A stretch of DNA of 13,015 bases from WRMS01 sp038562165 (GCA_038562165.1 JBCFAO010000063.1:1-13015), one strand, 5' to 3'. Counted from the first letter of the stretch, positions 5,680 to 12,509 are shown. Program-made: numbers and translations. The notes: generated by a model from the sequence alone, not told the origin.

Positions 5680-7694
5680 CAGGCTTTTTTGACCTCGATG
5701 GTATTATCGTTCATGGTGGTAGCTTCTGCTATGTCCGACAGCCTTTCATGGTGCAGGGCGTTGACCAAAAGGCCGTTGCGGGAGGCAGACCGGGTGTAGA
5801 TGCCCGGGGCGGCGGCAGTGCCTTTGGCTACCTTATCCGTAACCCGGGCCATAAAGCCCACCTCCGCCAGATCATTGAAGGCTACGATGCTGTCGTTGTC
5901 GGAGATGTCCCGGCTGGCGGCATCCTCGGGATGCAGAGCGAGAATCATCAGGCCCCGCTGCTGCAGCAGTTCCGGCCGCTCCAGGAAGATGGAGTTTAAG
6001 GTATAGCCGCTGGGTACAGACACAAGGCGCAGGGGATAGGGGCCGCCATGGCTTTCGAGATAGCGGGGCAAAGGCTGATCCAGATCTTCGTTGACGATCT
6101 GCATCTTGCCGCTTTGCGTCTGCCAATGCAGGTGATCGGCAAAAGGCATGTTGATGACGGCGCCTTGTCTGAGGGTCTCCCGGTCACCGGCACTTATTGC
6201 GGCCAGGGCCGGTAAAGGATGAGATAAGAGATCATCCAGCATTTCCTCTTCTGTCTGCTGAAAGTAATCCTCTGCATAGCCCATGACCTTTGCCAGATGG
6301 CAAAAGGTATCCCAGTTGCTTTTGCACTGGCCGGGAGGCGAAATAATTCTTCGGGCAACGCCGAAGGTACAATAGCCGTAAGCGTTATAGCAATCGCTTT
6401 GCTCCACGGAGAAGGCAGCCGGCAGTATAATATCCGCATATTTGGCGGTATCCGTCATAAAGCGCTCATGAACCACGGTAAAGATATCCGGACGCAAAAG
6501 GCCTTTAATGATGCCGGCCTGATTGCTGACGGAGCCCACGGGATTGCCGCCGTAAACGAAAAGACTCTTGACGGCAGGCGAATCCTCCGTACCGTTTAGA
6601 GCGGAGGCCAGCTGATTGATATTGACCTTGCGGGGCCTATTGGTGCGAAAGTCGGGCCGGGTAATACGCTGAATATCCACGTATTGGCCGTTGCCGGGAT
6701 TGCAGCCGCAAAGACCGCCGCCGGGCTGGCGCCAGGCCCCGGTAAAGGCTGAGAGGATGGTAATGAGCCGGACGGTCATGCCGCCGTTGCCGTATCTGGA
6801 GTTGCCGCTGCCCAGTATAATGGCGGGAGCCTTAGCGGCTGCATATTCTCTGGCCAAGCCGGCGATAGTGGCGGCGGGAATACCGGTAATCCCTTCCGCC
6901 CAGGCCGGCGTATATTGATAAAGTGAAGCCTTGAATTCCGCAAAACCCAAAGCCTGCTCCAGCAAAAAAGCCTCATCAGCCAAGCCTTCCGTAATGAGGA
7001 CATTCATCATGGCCAGGGCTAAAGCGCCGTCGGTGCCGGGTTTGATGAGGATGGTCTGATCGCAGTAGGCAGCCATGTCCTCAGCCCAGGTTTCGATAAG
7101 GACTGTCTTCTTGCCTGCCCGGCGGCCGGCAATAATCTCCGGCAGAGACTGCAGCTGGGTGGCCTTCATATTGCAGCCCCAAATGATATAATAATCGCTG
7201 TCCCGAAGCTCCCGGGGGTCCAGGCAGCCGGTTTTGCCCATAACGGCAGCATAGCCTGCCTGCTTAGCCGAAGAGCAAAGGGTTTTTACGAGACTGCAAG
7301 CTCCCATGCGGTTAAAAAAGGCGTCGCCGCAATTGCGTTGGATAAGGCTCATGACGCCGGAATAATACATGGGCAAAATCCCTTGAGGGCCCTGTTCTTC
7401 TATGATCCGCAGCCAATTGTCCCTGATTTCGGCCACTGCCTCCTGCCAGGAGATGGGCGTAAAAAGCCCTTCCCCCTTGGCGCCGGTACGCCTAAGCGGC
7501 GTCATAATGCGGCCGGCGGCATGAATGGATTTTTCATAATGGCGCATTTTGCGGCAGATCAGGCCCTTGGTAGCCGGGTGGCCGGGGTCGCCGGCAATAC
7601 TCAAGATAGTTTGGCCGTCGGTTTCCGCCAGGAGGCCGCAGGAAGTAGGGCAATCGTAGGGGCAAATGGTCTTTTTTAGCTCTGTTTTTGCCAT
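5679..7694 (-). CDS. Molybdopterin oxidoreductase, [4Fe-4S]-containing (DMSO reductase family)
   Basis: Mo/W-bisMGD enzyme of 671 residues. The N-terminal iron-sulfur motif is C11-x3-C15-x3-C19-x27-C47 (CPYDCPTSCG...GLICRK). The central domains include GSGNSRYGNGG and QPGGGLCGCN. The SLVKTLCSSAKQAG segment (about 136-149) occupies the usual position of the metal-ligand loop. The C-terminus (about 555-660) matches a molybdopterin dinucleotide-binding domain (LALHPEDAASRDISDND). There is no Tat or Sec signal, so it is cytosolic. Neither an electron-transfer nor a membrane-anchor subunit is adjacent, and no cofactor-synthesis genes are seen. AAAGGA precedes the ATG by 8 nt. The nearby ferredoxin and flavodoxin genes are candidate partners. 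The substrate cannot be assigned. Confidence 0.9.
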   Translation of the reverse strand: MAKTELKKTICPYDCPTSCGLLAETDGQTILSIAGDPGHPATKGLICRKMRHYEKSIHAAGRIMTPLRRTGAKGEGLFTPISWQEAVAEIRDNWLRIIEEQGPQGILPMYYSGVMSLIQRNCGDAFFNRMGACSLVKTLCSSAKQAGYAAVMGKTGCLDPRELRDSDYYIIWGCNMKATQLQSLPEIIAGRRAGKKTVLIETWAEDMAAYCDQTILIKPGTDGALALAMMNVLITEGLADEAFLLEQALGFAEFKASLYQYTPAWAEGITGIPAATIAGLAREYAAAKAPAIILGSGNSRYGNGGMTVRLITILSAFTGAWRQPGGGLCGCNPGNGQYVDIQRITRPDFRTNRPRKVNINQLASALNGTEDSPAVKSLFVYGGNPVGSVSNQAGIIKGLLRPDIFTVVHERFMTDTAKYADIILPAAFSVEQSDCYNAYGYCTFGVARRIISPPGQCKSNWDTFCHLAKVMGYAEDYFQQTEEEMLDDLLSHPLPALAAISAGDRETLRQGAVINMPFADHLHWQTQSGKMQIVNEDLDQPLPRYLESHGGPYPLRLVSVPSGYTLNSIFLERPELLQQRGLMILALHPEDAASRDISDNDSIVAFNDLAEVGFMARVTDKVAKGTAAAPGIYTRSASRNGLLVNALHHERLSDIAEATTMNDNTIEVKKA

Positions 7695-7740
7695 AACAGG
7701 AATCCTTTCTTGACCTTTGCTGATAAAAGTATATAGTTAT

Positions 7741-7749
7741 ATTATAACA
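7741..7749 (-). promoter_or_regulatory. Extended -10 promoter of the oxidoreductase
   Basis: The minus strand reads TGTTATAAT, a perfect extended -10 (TGnTATAAT), 47 nt before the oxidoreductase start codon. The -35 region (7764-7769) is poor, which is usual for extended -10 promoters, and it overlaps the -35 of the opposite promoter. Confidence 0.6.
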
Positions 7750-7755
7750 CCTCAG

Positions 7756-7782
7756 CAGAAAATTTTTGAGACAGAAAATTTT
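7756..7782. repeat. Two direct CAGAAAATTTT repeats in a divergent promoter
   Basis: CAGAAAATTTT occurs at 7756-7766 and 7772-7782, 16 bp start to start, each containing the self-complementary AAAATTTT. They lie between and over the -35 regions of the divergent oxidoreductase and flavodoxin promoters, where one regulator could control both genes. Confidence 0.5.
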
Positions 7783-7794
7783 CTTACCTATATG
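7766..7794 (+). promoter_or_regulatory. Putative promoter for the flavodoxin-like gene
   Basis: TTGAGA (7766-7771, 5/6) and TATATG (7789-7794, 4/6) are 17 nt apart. The predicted start, near 7801, coincides with the first base of the 7801-7868 hairpin, giving a leader of about 128 nt. Confidence 0.45.
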
Positions 7795-7800
7795 TGTTTC

Positions 7801-7868
7801 AACGAGGCTCGGGCATGTGATGATTGAAAAAGGTGAGAAGGAATAGTGAATGCCGCAGAAGCCTCGTT
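7801..7868 (+). promoter_or_regulatory. Structured 5' leader of the flavodoxin-like gene
   Basis: AACGAGGCT (7801-7809) pairs perfectly with AGCCTCGTT (7860-7868). Inside, GGCAT (7812-7816) pairs with ATGCC (7850-7854), leaving a purine-rich loop of 33 nt. No known riboswitch class was recognised; it matches neither the FMN nor the molybdenum-cofactor element as I know them. It may be a cis-regulatory RNA, or chance pairing. Confidence 0.4.
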
Positions 7869-7900
7869 ATAGCAAAGGTGCGGATATCTGCAATGGTTGA
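7850..7900 (+). CDS. Possible 16-residue leader peptide
   Basis: A short open frame, MPQKPRYSKGADICNG, starts at an ATG 7 nt after AGAAGGA and ends 28 nt before the flavodoxin start codon. Its ATG is inside the leader hairpin, so translation and RNA folding would compete. It is unrelated to any family I recognise. It could be a regulatory upstream ORF or chance. Confidence 0.3.
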   Translation: MPQKPRYSKGADICNG

Positions 7901-7928
7901 ATGAAATCGCTTAGAAAGGAATGGTGTT

Positions 7929-8318
7929 ATGCAAATTTATTATTTTACCCGCTCCGGCAGAAGCAAAAAAATCGCCGGGCAATTGGCGGCCCGCTATCAG
8001 GTTCAGGCAGAGGAAATCAAAGACAGTAAGGATTGGCAAGGTATCGGCGGCTACATCAAAGCTTGCCTCGTAGCGGTGAAGAAGCAATCTCTGCCCGGGA
8101 TTTATAAAAAACCCGTTGGAGAGGCCCCTGTTGCCCTGGTCTTTCCCATTTGGGCAGGAACCTTTCCTCCGGCCGTCCGGGCTTTTATTGAAGAGGTAGG
8201 CAGAGAAAAGATCGTTTGCATCCCCACTTCCGGCGGCAGCAAGCTTAAAGACCGCAGCGGTTTTATCAAGGTCATTGATCTTGTAGGTTCAGATATTGCA
8301 GCGCCGGCGGAACTATAA
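7929..8318 (+). CDS. Short flavodoxin-fold protein
   Basis: Cytosolic protein of 129 residues, slightly short for the family (about 140-150). The N-terminal IYYFTRSGRSKKIA matches the FMN phosphate-binding loop after strand 1, with Arg where flavodoxins often have Thr-Gly. FPIWAGTFPPAVRAFI (about 73-88) is the characteristic PxWxGxxPPAVRxFl segment of flavodoxin-family enzymes. The C-terminus appears cut short soon after the CIPTSGGS strand. AAAGGA lies 8 nt before the ATG. It is divergent from the molybdopterin oxidoreductase and shares its promoter region, suggesting a redox link. Whether it binds FMN is uncertain. Confidence 0.8.
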   Translation: MQIYYFTRSGRSKKIAGQLAARYQVQAEEIKDSKDWQGIGGYIKACLVAVKKQSLPGIYKKPVGEAPVALVFPIWAGTFPPAVRAFIEEVGREKIVCIPTSGGSKLKDRSGFIKVIDLVGSDIAAPAEL

Positions 8319-8338
8319 ACCATAGAGCGGACTGTTTT

Positions 8339-8845
8339 TTAGATTATGGTCAGTTCATCCACCGCCAAACGGTAATATTCCATGGCGGATTCTTCATAGA
8401 CCTCTAAGGAGCCGGTAACCTCAATCACTGCTCCTTCCTCAGGGTAATCCTGGGGATAGGCGTGATCGCCTTTCCAGACAAACTCGATTCCCTGCTGACA
8501 GCATTCTAAAGCATCTTCAATGATAACGAAATGGTAGGCGCTCTCTGTTGTCTCGTCGTAGAGACTATAGTAGAGCCCTGCCATTTTCATGGTTTTGCCC
8601 ATGTATTCCTCAGGACGCTCCATCATACTGAAAACTTCCGAATAAACCATGATGCTGCTTAATTGGGTTAAGTCCAAATCAATGGCGGAGTCGGAGGCGC
8701 CGGAGGGCGGATTTTCGACTGGGGTTGTGGCGGAGGTGCTTTCTTCGGCTGCATTTCCCGCTGCAGCTTTTTCTTCCTGCCCGCAGCCGGCAAAGAGGCT
8801 CAAGACCAATAATAAAACGATCAGCAAACAAGAAAGCTTCTTCAT
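8339..8845 (-). CDS. Lipoprotein with DUF1980/OB-fold-like C-terminal domain
   Basis: Exported lipoprotein of 168 residues. The signal peptide ends in FAGC with lipid-anchored Cys21, followed by an Ala/Ser/Thr/Pro linker to about residue 58. The compact domain (about 65-168) contains RPEEYMGKTMKMAG, then FVIIEDALECCQQG with vicinal C115-C116, then GAVIEVTGSLEVYEE. This layout resembles the C-terminal OB-like part of YcgQ/DUF1980 (TIGR03943) proteins, where a CC pair follows a beta strand. The start overlaps the znuB stop by 4 nt (ATGA), and its GGAGG lies inside znuB, so it is translationally coupled to the zinc transporter. A role in metal capture or delivery is inferred from context. Lipoprotein call firm, domain call moderate. 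Confidence 0.8.
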   Translation of the reverse strand: MKKLSCLLIVLLLVLSLFAGCGQEEKAAAGNAAEESTSATTPVENPPSGASDSAIDLDLTQLSSIMVYSEVFSMMERPEEYMGKTMKMAGLYYSLYDETTESAYHFVIIEDALECCQQGIEFVWKGDHAYPQDYPEEGAVIEVTGSLEVYEESAMEYYRLAVDELTII

Positions 8846-9693
8846 ATTTTACCTCCTGTCATCCGGCCGATCAGGCTAAATAGGCCGAAAGTAATAATAT
8901 CCACGGTCACAATAGTGGCGCCTACAGGCGTGCTGATCAGGATGGCCAGCAGAATGCCCAAAGCCGTACAGACAACGGAAATCACTACGGAACAAAGGAT
9001 AACGGATTTAAAGCTCTTAAATACCCGCATAGCTGACAGGGCGGGGCAGATGACTAAAGCGGAGATTAGCAGAGAGCCTACTAAATTCATAGCTAAAACA
9101 ATAATCACGGAAATAATTACGGCAATGAGCAAGTTATAAATATTTGCCTTTGTACCCGTAGCTTTGGCAAAGGTTTCATCGAAGGTGACGGCAAATATCT
9201 GGCGATAAAACAAGAGGAAGACAGCGATGACCAGTAGGGACATGCCAATGCAAAGCCAAACCTCCGTCATGGTCAGCGTTAATATAGCGGTGGAGCCAAA
9301 CAAAGTGGCGCAAACGTCGCCGGCTAAATTAGCGGAAGCGGAAAACAGATTCAGCAGCAGATAACCGATGGCTAACGAGCCTACGGAGAGCATAGCCACC
9401 GCTGCATCCCCTTTTATCTTTGTATGCTGGCCTGTGGCCAAAAGCAGAATGCCGCATAAAACCGTTATCGGTACCACCAAAACCATGTTGTTGGAGAGAT
9501 TCAAAATAGTGGCGACAGCTATAGCGCCGAAAGCCACATGGGATAAACCGTCGCCGATAAAGGAAAAGCGTTTTAGCACAAGGGTAACACCCAGCAGCGA
9601 GGAAGAAAGGGAAATTAGCACGCCTACTATTAAAGCATAGCGGACAAAGGGAAATTGAAAGTATAGGCTTAGCTTTTCAATCATTATCAGCAT
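8842..9693 (-). CDS. znuB: Zinc ABC transporter permease ZnuB
   Basis: Integral membrane subunit of 283 residues with about eight hydrophobic helices, matching the ABC-3 family. The segment RFSFIGDGLSHVAFGAIAVA is the diagnostic signature of ZnuB/MntB permeases (GdglSHvafgG). It forms the channel that passes Zn2+ from ZnuA to the cytosol, driven by ZnuC. Its ATG shares one base with the znuC stop (TGATG), and its own stop overlaps the downstream lipoprotein start, showing tight coupling. An in-frame ATG three codons later is an alternative start. Manganese or iron cannot be excluded from the permease alone; zinc is inferred from the Fur-type regulator and the His-rich ZnuA. Confidence 0.93.
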   Translation of the reverse strand: MLIMIEKLSLYFQFPFVRYALIVGVLISLSSSLLGVTLVLKRFSFIGDGLSHVAFGAIAVATILNLSNNMVLVVPITVLCGILLLATGQHTKIKGDAAVAMLSVGSLAIGYLLLNLFSASANLAGDVCATLFGSTAILTLTMTEVWLCIGMSLLVIAVFLLFYRQIFAVTFDETFAKATGTKANIYNLLIAVIISVIIVLAMNLVGSLLISALVICPALSAMRVFKSFKSVILCSVVISVVCTALGILLAILISTPVGATIVTVDIITFGLFSLIGRMTGGKI

Positions 9694-10409
9694 CAGGCTT
9701 CATCCCCCTTTGCCAGGCAGAAAGCCCTGCCTAGTTCGCTGGCGGTATAATCGGTTTTCCTGCCGTAAAACAAGGGCTTCTGGTGGCCGATATGCAGAAT
9801 GTGGCTGGCATACCTGGCAGCAGCTCCAATATCATGAGAGATCATGATAACGGTAATGCCGTCGGCAGCGTTGAGCTTTTCGATCAATTGATACATATCG
9901 GCGGTAGCTTTCGGATCCAGGCCGGCTACGGGCTCGTCAAGGAGTAGCAGCTTACGGGTAGCGCACAAGGCTCTGGCCAGCAAAACCCGTTGCTGTTGGC
10001 CGCCGGAAAGCTCCCGGTAGCAGCGTTTAGCCAGATTGGTGATGCCCAATTTTTCCATGTTGGCCAGGGCCAGCCTTTTTTCCCCGGAGGTATAAAAAGG
10101 CCCCAGGCCGGAGCGGTTCAGGCAACCGGATAGTACGACTTCTTTGACGGAGGCGGGAAAATCTTTTTGCACCTCCGTCTGCTGAGGCAGATAACCGATT
10201 TCATTTTGCTTAAGGCCGTCGCCAGTCAGGATTTGCCCTTTGATAGGGGGCATCAGCTTCAGTAAAGTTTTGATCAGCGTGCTTTTGCCTGATCCATTTT
10301 CTCCTACAATACACAGGTAATCGCCGGAGTCTACGGAGAAAGATAGATTTTCGACGACCTTTTTCCCTTCATAACCAAGGGCAAGATCCTGACAGGTCAG
10401 CAGTGCCAT
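9693..10409 (-). CDS. znuC: Zinc ABC transporter ATP-binding protein ZnuC
   Basis: Cytosolic ATPase of 238 residues. All nucleotide-binding motifs are intact: Walker A GENGSGKST, Q-loop YLPQQ, signature LSGGQQQRVLLARAL, Walker B LLLLDEPVAGLD and switch His in ISHD. Full length for the family. GGAGG lies 8 nt before ATG 10409. It sits 93 bp after znuA and overlaps znuB by one base. The 93-bp gap holds 12-bp tandem repeats but no obvious promoter or terminator, so co-transcription with znuA is likely. Confidence 0.95.
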   Translation of the reverse strand: MALLTCQDLALGYEGKKVVENLSFSVDSGDYLCIVGENGSGKSTLIKTLLKLMPPIKGQILTGDGLKQNEIGYLPQQTEVQKDFPASVKEVVLSGCLNRSGLGPFYTSGEKRLALANMEKLGITNLAKRCYRELSGGQQQRVLLARALCATRKLLLLDEPVAGLDPKATADMYQLIEKLNAADGITVIMISHDIGAAARYASHILHIGHQKPLFYGRKTDYTASELGRAFCLAKGDEA

Positions 10410-10484
10410 GTACGGCCTCCTTATATTAAAACAATAATTGAGGTGCTAAAATCTAATAAAGCAATACCAAGGCTAAGGCCAGGG

Positions 10485-10508
10485 CAAGCTTTAGGACAAG
10501 CTTTAAGA
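10485..10508. repeat. Two 12-bp tandem repeats across the znuA stop
   Basis: CAAGCTTTAGGA and CAAGCTTTAAGA lie in tandem, with a further degenerate copy (CAAGGCTAAGGC) nearby. The repeat includes the znuA stop region, so the stop codon is duplicated downstream. Probably replication slippage. Confidence 0.5.
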
Positions 10509-11651
10509 CAAGGCCTCTTTTAGTATAGTCAGATTGTTTTCCATAACGGAAAGGTAAGTGGTTCCGGAGGAAATAGCGGCAGAGGCTACGGACTGCAGGG
10601 AATCCAAAACCAAGACCTTTTGGCCTTTATTCTTTGTGTTTTGAATGATGGTTTTGGCAATGGATTGATCGGAGGTTTCAACAACCATAACGTTCTTTAA
10701 AGCCAATTCATCGGTTTTGCCGGCCAGGAATACAATAGTTTCAAAGCTGGCCTCCGTTTCTGCCGAGCAGCCGGAAAAGGCCGCAAAATAATCTAAGCCA
10801 TAATCATCCACCAAATAGCGGAAAGGGAAGCGGTCGCCAAAGAGCAGGGTATGATGGCTTGCCCCTTTGACGGCTTCTGCGTAGGCATTGTCTAAGGCCT
10901 GTAATTTGCTGATGTATTCGGCAGCGCCGGCTTGATAGACGGCCTGGTTTTCTTCATCCAGACGGCCTAACTGACCGGCAATATAAGAGCAGAGGGTTTG
11001 GGCATGTTTTAGGGAAAGCCAGACGTGCTCATCCAGCTCTTCTTCGTGATGGTCGCCGTCTTCATGATCGTGGCCGTCCTCATCCTCGTGATCATGGTCG
11101 TGACCGTCTTCATCCTCGTGGCCATGGCCATCTTCACCTTCATGATCATGGTCGCCGTCTTCATGATCGTGGCCGTCCTCATCATCATGGTCGTGGCCGT
11201 CCTCATCATCATGGTCGTGGCCGTCTTCATCATCATGGTCGTGATGATGCTCCATACCCTCCTTGAGCTCTTCGGTTTTAACCTCGTCACCTAAAACATC
11301 CAATAGCTTAATAACGATCATATCCTTATTAGTGGCAACCTTTAAGGCGTCTTCCACCCAGGCCTCGGACTCCCCGCCCACATAAATAAACATATCGCAG
11401 GTTGAAATTTTAACCATATCCTCTGTGGTGGGCTGATAGCTGTGTAAATCGATGCCGTCGTCAAGGAGCAGCGTTAAATTGAGGTCTGCGGCTTTATCCC
11501 CTGCAATCTCCTTTACCCAGTCATAGGGGGGGAAAATAGTTGTGACGATATGGGGCTTTTGGCTGCTGACCTGCACAGGCTGGCTGCCGCAGGATGTGAC
11601 CAGCATTGTAAGCGTTAATATTGCCGCCAAAGCGGCGATTATTTTTTTCAT
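10503..11651 (-). CDS. znuA: Zinc-binding lipoprotein ZnuA with His/Asp-rich insert
   Basis: Extracellular substrate-binding protein of 382 residues. The signal peptide ends with lipobox VTSC (Cys21). Conserved features are HIVTTIFPPYDWVKEIAG, the first metal His in GIDLHSYQPT (His70) and the second in DEHVWLS (His209). The segment normally carrying the third His reads LFGDRFPFRYLVDDYGL, a variant seen in some Firmicute homologs. Between ligands 1 and 2 lies a very acidic insert (about 135-202) with 21 His in 68 residues, built from DHDDEDGH-type repeats. ATG 11651 is chosen over an upstream in-frame start because GGAGG precedes it by 7 nt and the signal peptide begins there. First transporter gene of the cluster. 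Confidence 0.93.
   Translation of the reverse strand: MKKIIAALAAILTLTMLVTSCGSQPVQVSSQKPHIVTTIFPPYDWVKEIAGDKAADLNLTLLLDDGIDLHSYQPTTEDMVKISTCDMFIYVGGESEAWVEDALKVATNKDMIVIKLLDVLGDEVKTEELKEGMEHHHDHDDEDGHDHDDEDGHDHDDEDGHDHEDGDHDHEGEDGHGHEDEDGHDHDHEDEDGHDHEDGDHHEEELDEHVWLSLKHAQTLCSYIAGQLGRLDEENQAVYQAGAAEYISKLQALDNAYAEAVKGASHHTLLFGDRFPFRYLVDDYGLDYFAAFSGCSAETEASFETIVFLAGKTDELALKNVMVVETSDQSIAKTIIQNTKNKGQKVLVLDSLQSVASAAISSGTTYLSVMENNLTILKEALS
11169..11240 (-). repeat. Three tandem 24-bp repeats inside znuA
   Basis: Units begin at 11169, 11193 and 11217. The first two are identical and the third differs by one base. Each encodes eight residues of the DHDDEDGH type. More diverged copies continue down to about 11040. 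Recent expansion by slippage is likely. Confidence 0.85.
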
Positions 11652-11724
11652 GAGTAAACCTCCATAGGCAAATGTATTGAAAAAGTTGATCAATAATGCA
11701 AACAGGCGCAAATGGATACAGAAA

Positions 11725-11785
11725 GACAAGGGAGCTTGGTAATAGCGCTGCCAGTAAAGGCAAAAAACCAAGAGGCCCCCTTGTC
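11725..11785 (-). promoter_or_regulatory. Hairpin region between the small membrane protein gene and znuA
   Basis: Arms GACAAGGG (11725-11732) and CCCTTGTC (11778-11785) pair, and inner arms CTTGGT (11735-11740) and ACCAAG (11767-11772) pair. On the minus strand, a smaller hairpin (about 11769-11783) is followed by TTTTTT and looks like a terminator after the small gene. The two structures share bases. This may be an attenuator, a processing site, or simply a terminator that gives znuA a separate transcript. Confidence 0.4.
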
Positions 11786-11795
11786 GCCTATAGGT

Positions 11796-12086
11796 TTATA
11801 TAGTCAACTGCACCTTCAATGAGACAAGAGTATTGCCTCTGCCGCCCCCAAGCCGGTTTTTAGGAAGACGATGGGCAGGACCGGCAATGGCAGCAAGAGA
11901 AAAGGCTGCAATCACAACTAAGAACATACTATTTAATAGGGAAAGGGAAGCCTTAAGCTCCAAACAGATGTGACAGTCATGACCGGGGCAATGGTGATCC
12001 ACTGCCTCGGCAATCAATACAAAAGAGGAGGCCATGGCAAAGCATAATAAGGTGCAAAGCAGTAAAGCGATGGCTTTTTTATTCAT
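11796..12086 (-). CDS. Small membrane protein with Cys/His motif
   Basis: Protein of 96 residues with an N-terminal hydrophobic segment (about 4-27), the motif VDHHCPGHDCHICLEL (about 29-44) and a second hydrophobic segment (about 48-69), then a basic tail. The two helices would place the His/Cys-rich loop on one side of the membrane, plausibly outside, where it could bind Zn2+. Similar small proteins with a DHxCxGxxCxIC-type motif are, to my knowledge, found beside metal-uptake genes in Clostridia, but I know of no assigned function. AAAGGAGGAGG precedes the ATG, which is 16 nt after the regulator stop, so the two are co-transcribed. Coding is supported by the ribosome site and compact spacing. 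Confidence 0.75.
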   Translation of the reverse strand: MNKKAIALLLCTLLCFAMASSFVLIAEAVDHHCPGHDCHICLELKASLSLLNSMFLVVIAAFSLAAIAGPAHRLPKNRLGGGRGNTLVSLKVQLTI

Positions 12087-12102
12087 GACCTTCCTCCTCC
12101 TT

Positions 12103-12495
12103 TCATGTACAATCCCGGCATGAGCCGTAGAGTATAGTTTTCTTCTTATTAATATGAAAAGCGTTATTGCGCATGGCTAAGGCCAGCAAGCTTTCCGCAG
12201 AAGGATCATCCATATGGAAAATCTGGCCGCATTTTTCGCATTTTAAATGAAGATGGCGGCTGCAATCGCTATTGCCGATATACTGATATAGAAAACGCCG
12301 GCTGCCCTCCACCGGAAAGCGCTGCAAGCAGCCCTCAGCCACCATGTCGCTAATATTGCGGTAAATGGAGCTGATGCTGATGTTTTCTGAATGGCATAAT
12401 TGCCCGGCGATTTGCTCAACAGAAAACTGTTGATCCTGATGCTCGCTGAAAAAAGAGAGCAATAGCTTCCTTTGGGCGGTAGCGTATTTTTTCAA
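12103..12495 (-). CDS. zur: Fur-family regulator, probably zinc uptake regulator Zur
   Basis: Metal-dependent repressor of 130 residues. The N-terminal winged helix contains ISISSIYRNISDMVAEGCLQ (recognition helix). The dimerisation domain has HLHLKCEKCGQIFHM, with H81, H83 and CxxC C86/C89, and a second CxxC at C126/C129; the two CxxC pairs form the structural zinc site of the family. The start is TTG 12495, 5 nt after GGAGGTG. A longer in-frame TTG start (12528) would lie inside the operator palindrome and is rejected. Zur is preferred over Fur or PerR because the next genes are a zinc importer. The palindrome at its own promoter suggests autoregulation. Confidence 0.85.
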   Translation of the reverse strand: MKKYATAQRKLLLSFFSEHQDQQFSVEQIAGQLCHSENISISSIYRNISDMVAEGCLQRFPVEGSRRFLYQYIGNSDCSRHLHLKCEKCGQIFHMDDPSAESLLALAMRNNAFHINKKKTILYGSCRDCT

Positions 12496-12509
12496 GAACT
12501 CACCTCCAA

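Noticed and set aside
8319..8348. Terminator between the convergent flavodoxin and lipoprotein genes
   Set aside because: A T6 run is present but only a weak CCATA/TATGG pairing with a long loop; not enough to call.
11025..11294. Plus-strand open frame encoding a hydrophobic Val/Ile/Met-rich peptide
   Set aside because: It is the antisense of the His/Asp repeat codons of znuA; the hydrophobic pattern is a mirror of the repeat and there is no ribosome site.
11652..11771. 40-residue N-terminal extension of ZnuA
   Set aside because: The lipoprotein signal peptide and the GGAGG site both support the start at 11651; the extension crosses the hairpin region.
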